From positions 1 to 64,000 of the forward strand of contig JAEDGN010000001.1 in assembly GCA_016297495.1 (NCBI GenBank): a stretch of 64,000 bases of DNA, written 5' to 3'. Both the position numbers and the translations under genes were made by a program. The notes below the pieces were generated by a model that had not been told where the DNA came from, did not search any database, and worked only from the letters and a program-made list of their open reading frames with translations. Shown here piece by piece: positions 62,961-64,000 of this stretch. The stretch's first letter is position 1, and the number at the start of each line of letters is the position of its first letter. This stretch comes from Coprococcus sp. (GTDB lineage: Bacteria; Bacillota; Clostridia; Lachnospirales; Lachnospiraceae).

Positions 62961-63794
62961 ATGGATTTGACCCTATTTAAAGTCATTATTTTTGGCATCG
63001 TTGAAGGAATTACGGAGTGGCTGCCCATCAGCAGTACAGGACATATGATATTGCTGAATGAGTGGCTGCCCCTTCCCTTCGAAGATGCTTTTTTGTCGCT
63101 TTTTCTGATTGTTATTCAGCTGGGAGCTGTTTTGGCTGTGGTGTGTCTGTTCTGGCAGGATATCTGGCCCTTTGAGGGGAATGACGGGATGGGTAAAAAA
63201 CAGGGGACGGTGATTCGGAAAGATATTATCAGTCTGTGGCTGAAGATCGGTGTTGCCTGTCTTCCGGCAGTGATACTGGAATTGCTGTGGGGTGATAAAC
63301 TGGAAGAAAAATTCTATCATCCGGTATCGGTGGCTGTGGCTCTGATCATTGTGGGAATGCTGTTTATTTTCATAGAACATATCCGGCGAAGAAAAATGCC
63401 GGTGGTAGTACTGCCGGAGGGGATTACATGGCAGATGGCTTTTTTTATCGGAGTCTGTCAGGCCGCGGCAGCGGCTTTTCCCGGGACTTCCCGATCGGGG
63501 GCAACCATCATAGGCGCATTGCTGCTTGGAATAGACAGGCCAGTGGCGGCAGCATTTACATTTTATCTGGCTATCCCCGCCATGTTTGGGGCCAGCCTGG
63601 TAAAAATTGCCGGATTTTCTGATGTATGGAGCATGGACAGGATTGCTTATGTCGGCATCGGAATGCTGACGGCATTTGTGGTGTCTCTGATGATCATACG
63701 GTTTTTGATGGAGTATGTCAGAAAACATGATTTTAAAATATTTGGCTGGTACAGAATCGTGCTGGGAATGATTGTCCTGCTGTATTTTCTGTAA
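62961..63794 (+). CDS. uppP: Undecaprenyl-diphosphatase
   Basis: An integral membrane phosphatase (BacA/UppP) of 277 residues that recycles undecaprenyl pyrophosphate and gives bacitracin tolerance. It carries both family motifs: EGITEWLPISSTGHM near residue 14 and PGTSRSGATIIGALLLG near 173. About eight hydrophobic segments are present. It starts 34 bases after the DUF362 gene with a GGTGAG ribosome site. Confidence 0.96.
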   Translation: MDLTLFKVIIFGIVEGITEWLPISSTGHMILLNEWLPLPFEDAFLSLFLIVIQLGAVLAVVCLFWQDIWPFEGNDGMGKKQGTVIRKDIISLWLKIGVACLPAVILELLWGDKLEEKFYHPVSVAVALIIVGMLFIFIEHIRRRKMPVVVLPEGITWQMAFFIGVCQAAAAAFPGTSRSGATIIGALLLGIDRPVAAAFTFYLAIPAMFGASLVKIAGFSDVWSMDRIAYVGIGMLTAFVVSLMIIRFLMEYVRKHDFKIFGWYRIVLGMIVLLYFL

Positions 63795-63800
63795 AATGAC

Positions 63801-63829
63801 TTGACAAAAAGATGGGATAAGCATATATT
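63801..63829 (+). promoter_or_regulatory. Promoter of the partial gene at the right edge
   Basis: Consensus TTGACA (63801-63806), a 17-bp spacer and TATATT (63824-63829), about 110 bases before the start codon. The gap 63795-63941 holds no gene. Confidence 0.75.
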
Positions 63830-63941
63830 TTATGCTGGAAAATATAAAAATAACATCAGGCTGCCGGATATATAAAAAGGTGTATGGAAGGCAGCTTCAA
63901 TTATGAGAAATATGATTTTAAATTCAGGCAGGAGGATTATG

Positions 63942-64000
63942 ATGAACAGGCAAGTGACAAAAGATTTGACAACAGGTTCACCGATGCGCTTGATTCTTGG
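63942..64000 (+). CDS. Probable MATE-family efflux transporter, N-terminal fragment
   Basis: Only about 19 codons are in the window: MNRQVTKDLTTGSPMRLIL, the usual opening of MATE transporters (LTTGSPMRLIL before the first helix). GGAGG (63931-63935) is 6 nt before the ATG at 63942; an ATG at 63939 is also in frame but closer. MATE proteins export drugs or metabolites using Na+ or H+. The rest lies beyond the right edge. Confidence 0.65.
   Translation, partial: MNRQVTKDLTTGSPMRLIL

Noticed and set aside
62120..63028. Minus-strand frame of 302 codons across the DUF362 and uppP junction
   Set aside because: It is antisense to two well-supported genes and shows no domain of its own.
1..64000. 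CRISPR array, transposon, prophage or tRNA gene
   Set aside because: No regularly spaced repeats, transposase or integrase motifs, phage structural genes or cloverleaf-like tRNA sequences were noticed on reading.

Overview
The window looks like chromosome from an anaerobic, spore-forming Clostridia lineage, most likely Lachnospiraceae; the genus is not resolved. The basis is a GlgC/GlgD pair, SpoVG, a BofA-like protein, an electron-transfer flavoprotein pair, anaerobic (early-cobalt) cobalamin genes, a Clostridia-type Flp1 Tad pilus, SpaA/sortase C pilins, and strong Shine-Dalgarno sites with some TTG/GTG starts. Almost all genes are on the + strand. Exceptions are a murC fragment at the left edge, a small conserved gene at 11.7-11.9 kb, and a minus-strand block at 47.1-49.7 kb (histidine kinase, murG, TSCPD protein). 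I saw no tRNA, rRNA, CRISPR array, transposase or phage gene.

Layout: 1-3.2 kb holds the start of murC (minus), a palindromic repeat, then glgC-glgD-spoVG. 3.3-9.3 kb holds pth-mfd, a PrsA-like lipoprotein and a metallo-hydrolase. 9.3-13.2 kb holds a membrane protein with an eroded kinase-like tail, a small conserved gene and a TIR-like/Sel1-repeat protein. 13.3-21.5 kb is an apparent five-gene operon: an ART-fold-like protein, a DUF218/YdcF-like protein and a Wadjet/Mks-type SMC trio (JetA, JetB, JetC) with no JetD nuclease. 21.5-23.8 kb encodes a TPR protein with a degenerate AAA+ tail. 24-25.8 kb is etfBA. 26-28.6 kb is a TetR regulator followed by glgB. 28.7 kb is bofA-like.

29-39 kb is a complete-looking Tad/Flp pilus operon with two prepilin peptidases. 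It runs with only a 60-bp gap into a sortase-assembled pilus cluster (39.1-46.4 kb: pilin, two class C sortases, adhesin). 46.5-51.6 kb mixes a rhomboid protease, an orphan kinase, a HIT protein, murG, a TSCPD protein, mtnN and an unknown membrane protein. 51.6-56.7 kb has a dihydropyrimidinase behind a structured leader and two tandem CBS-containing pyrophosphatases. 56.7-62.9 kb has a flavin reductase-like protein, cbiD-cbiL-cbiF-cbiG-cbiH and a ferredoxin-like DUF362 protein. The window ends with uppP and the first codons of a probable MATE transporter.

How the genes work together: glgC/glgD make ADP-glucose and glgB branches the glucan, so glycogen synthesis is split over two loci here. 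The two pilus systems together form a surface-appendage island. The corrin genes cover only the middle of the cobalamin pathway. The candidate for an under-described system is the 13.3-21.5 kb operon, where the SMC-like plasmid/phage-defence core lacks its usual nuclease and is co-transcribed with an ART-fold-like protein and a DUF218 protein. All assignments come from reading motifs by eye; no database search was run.
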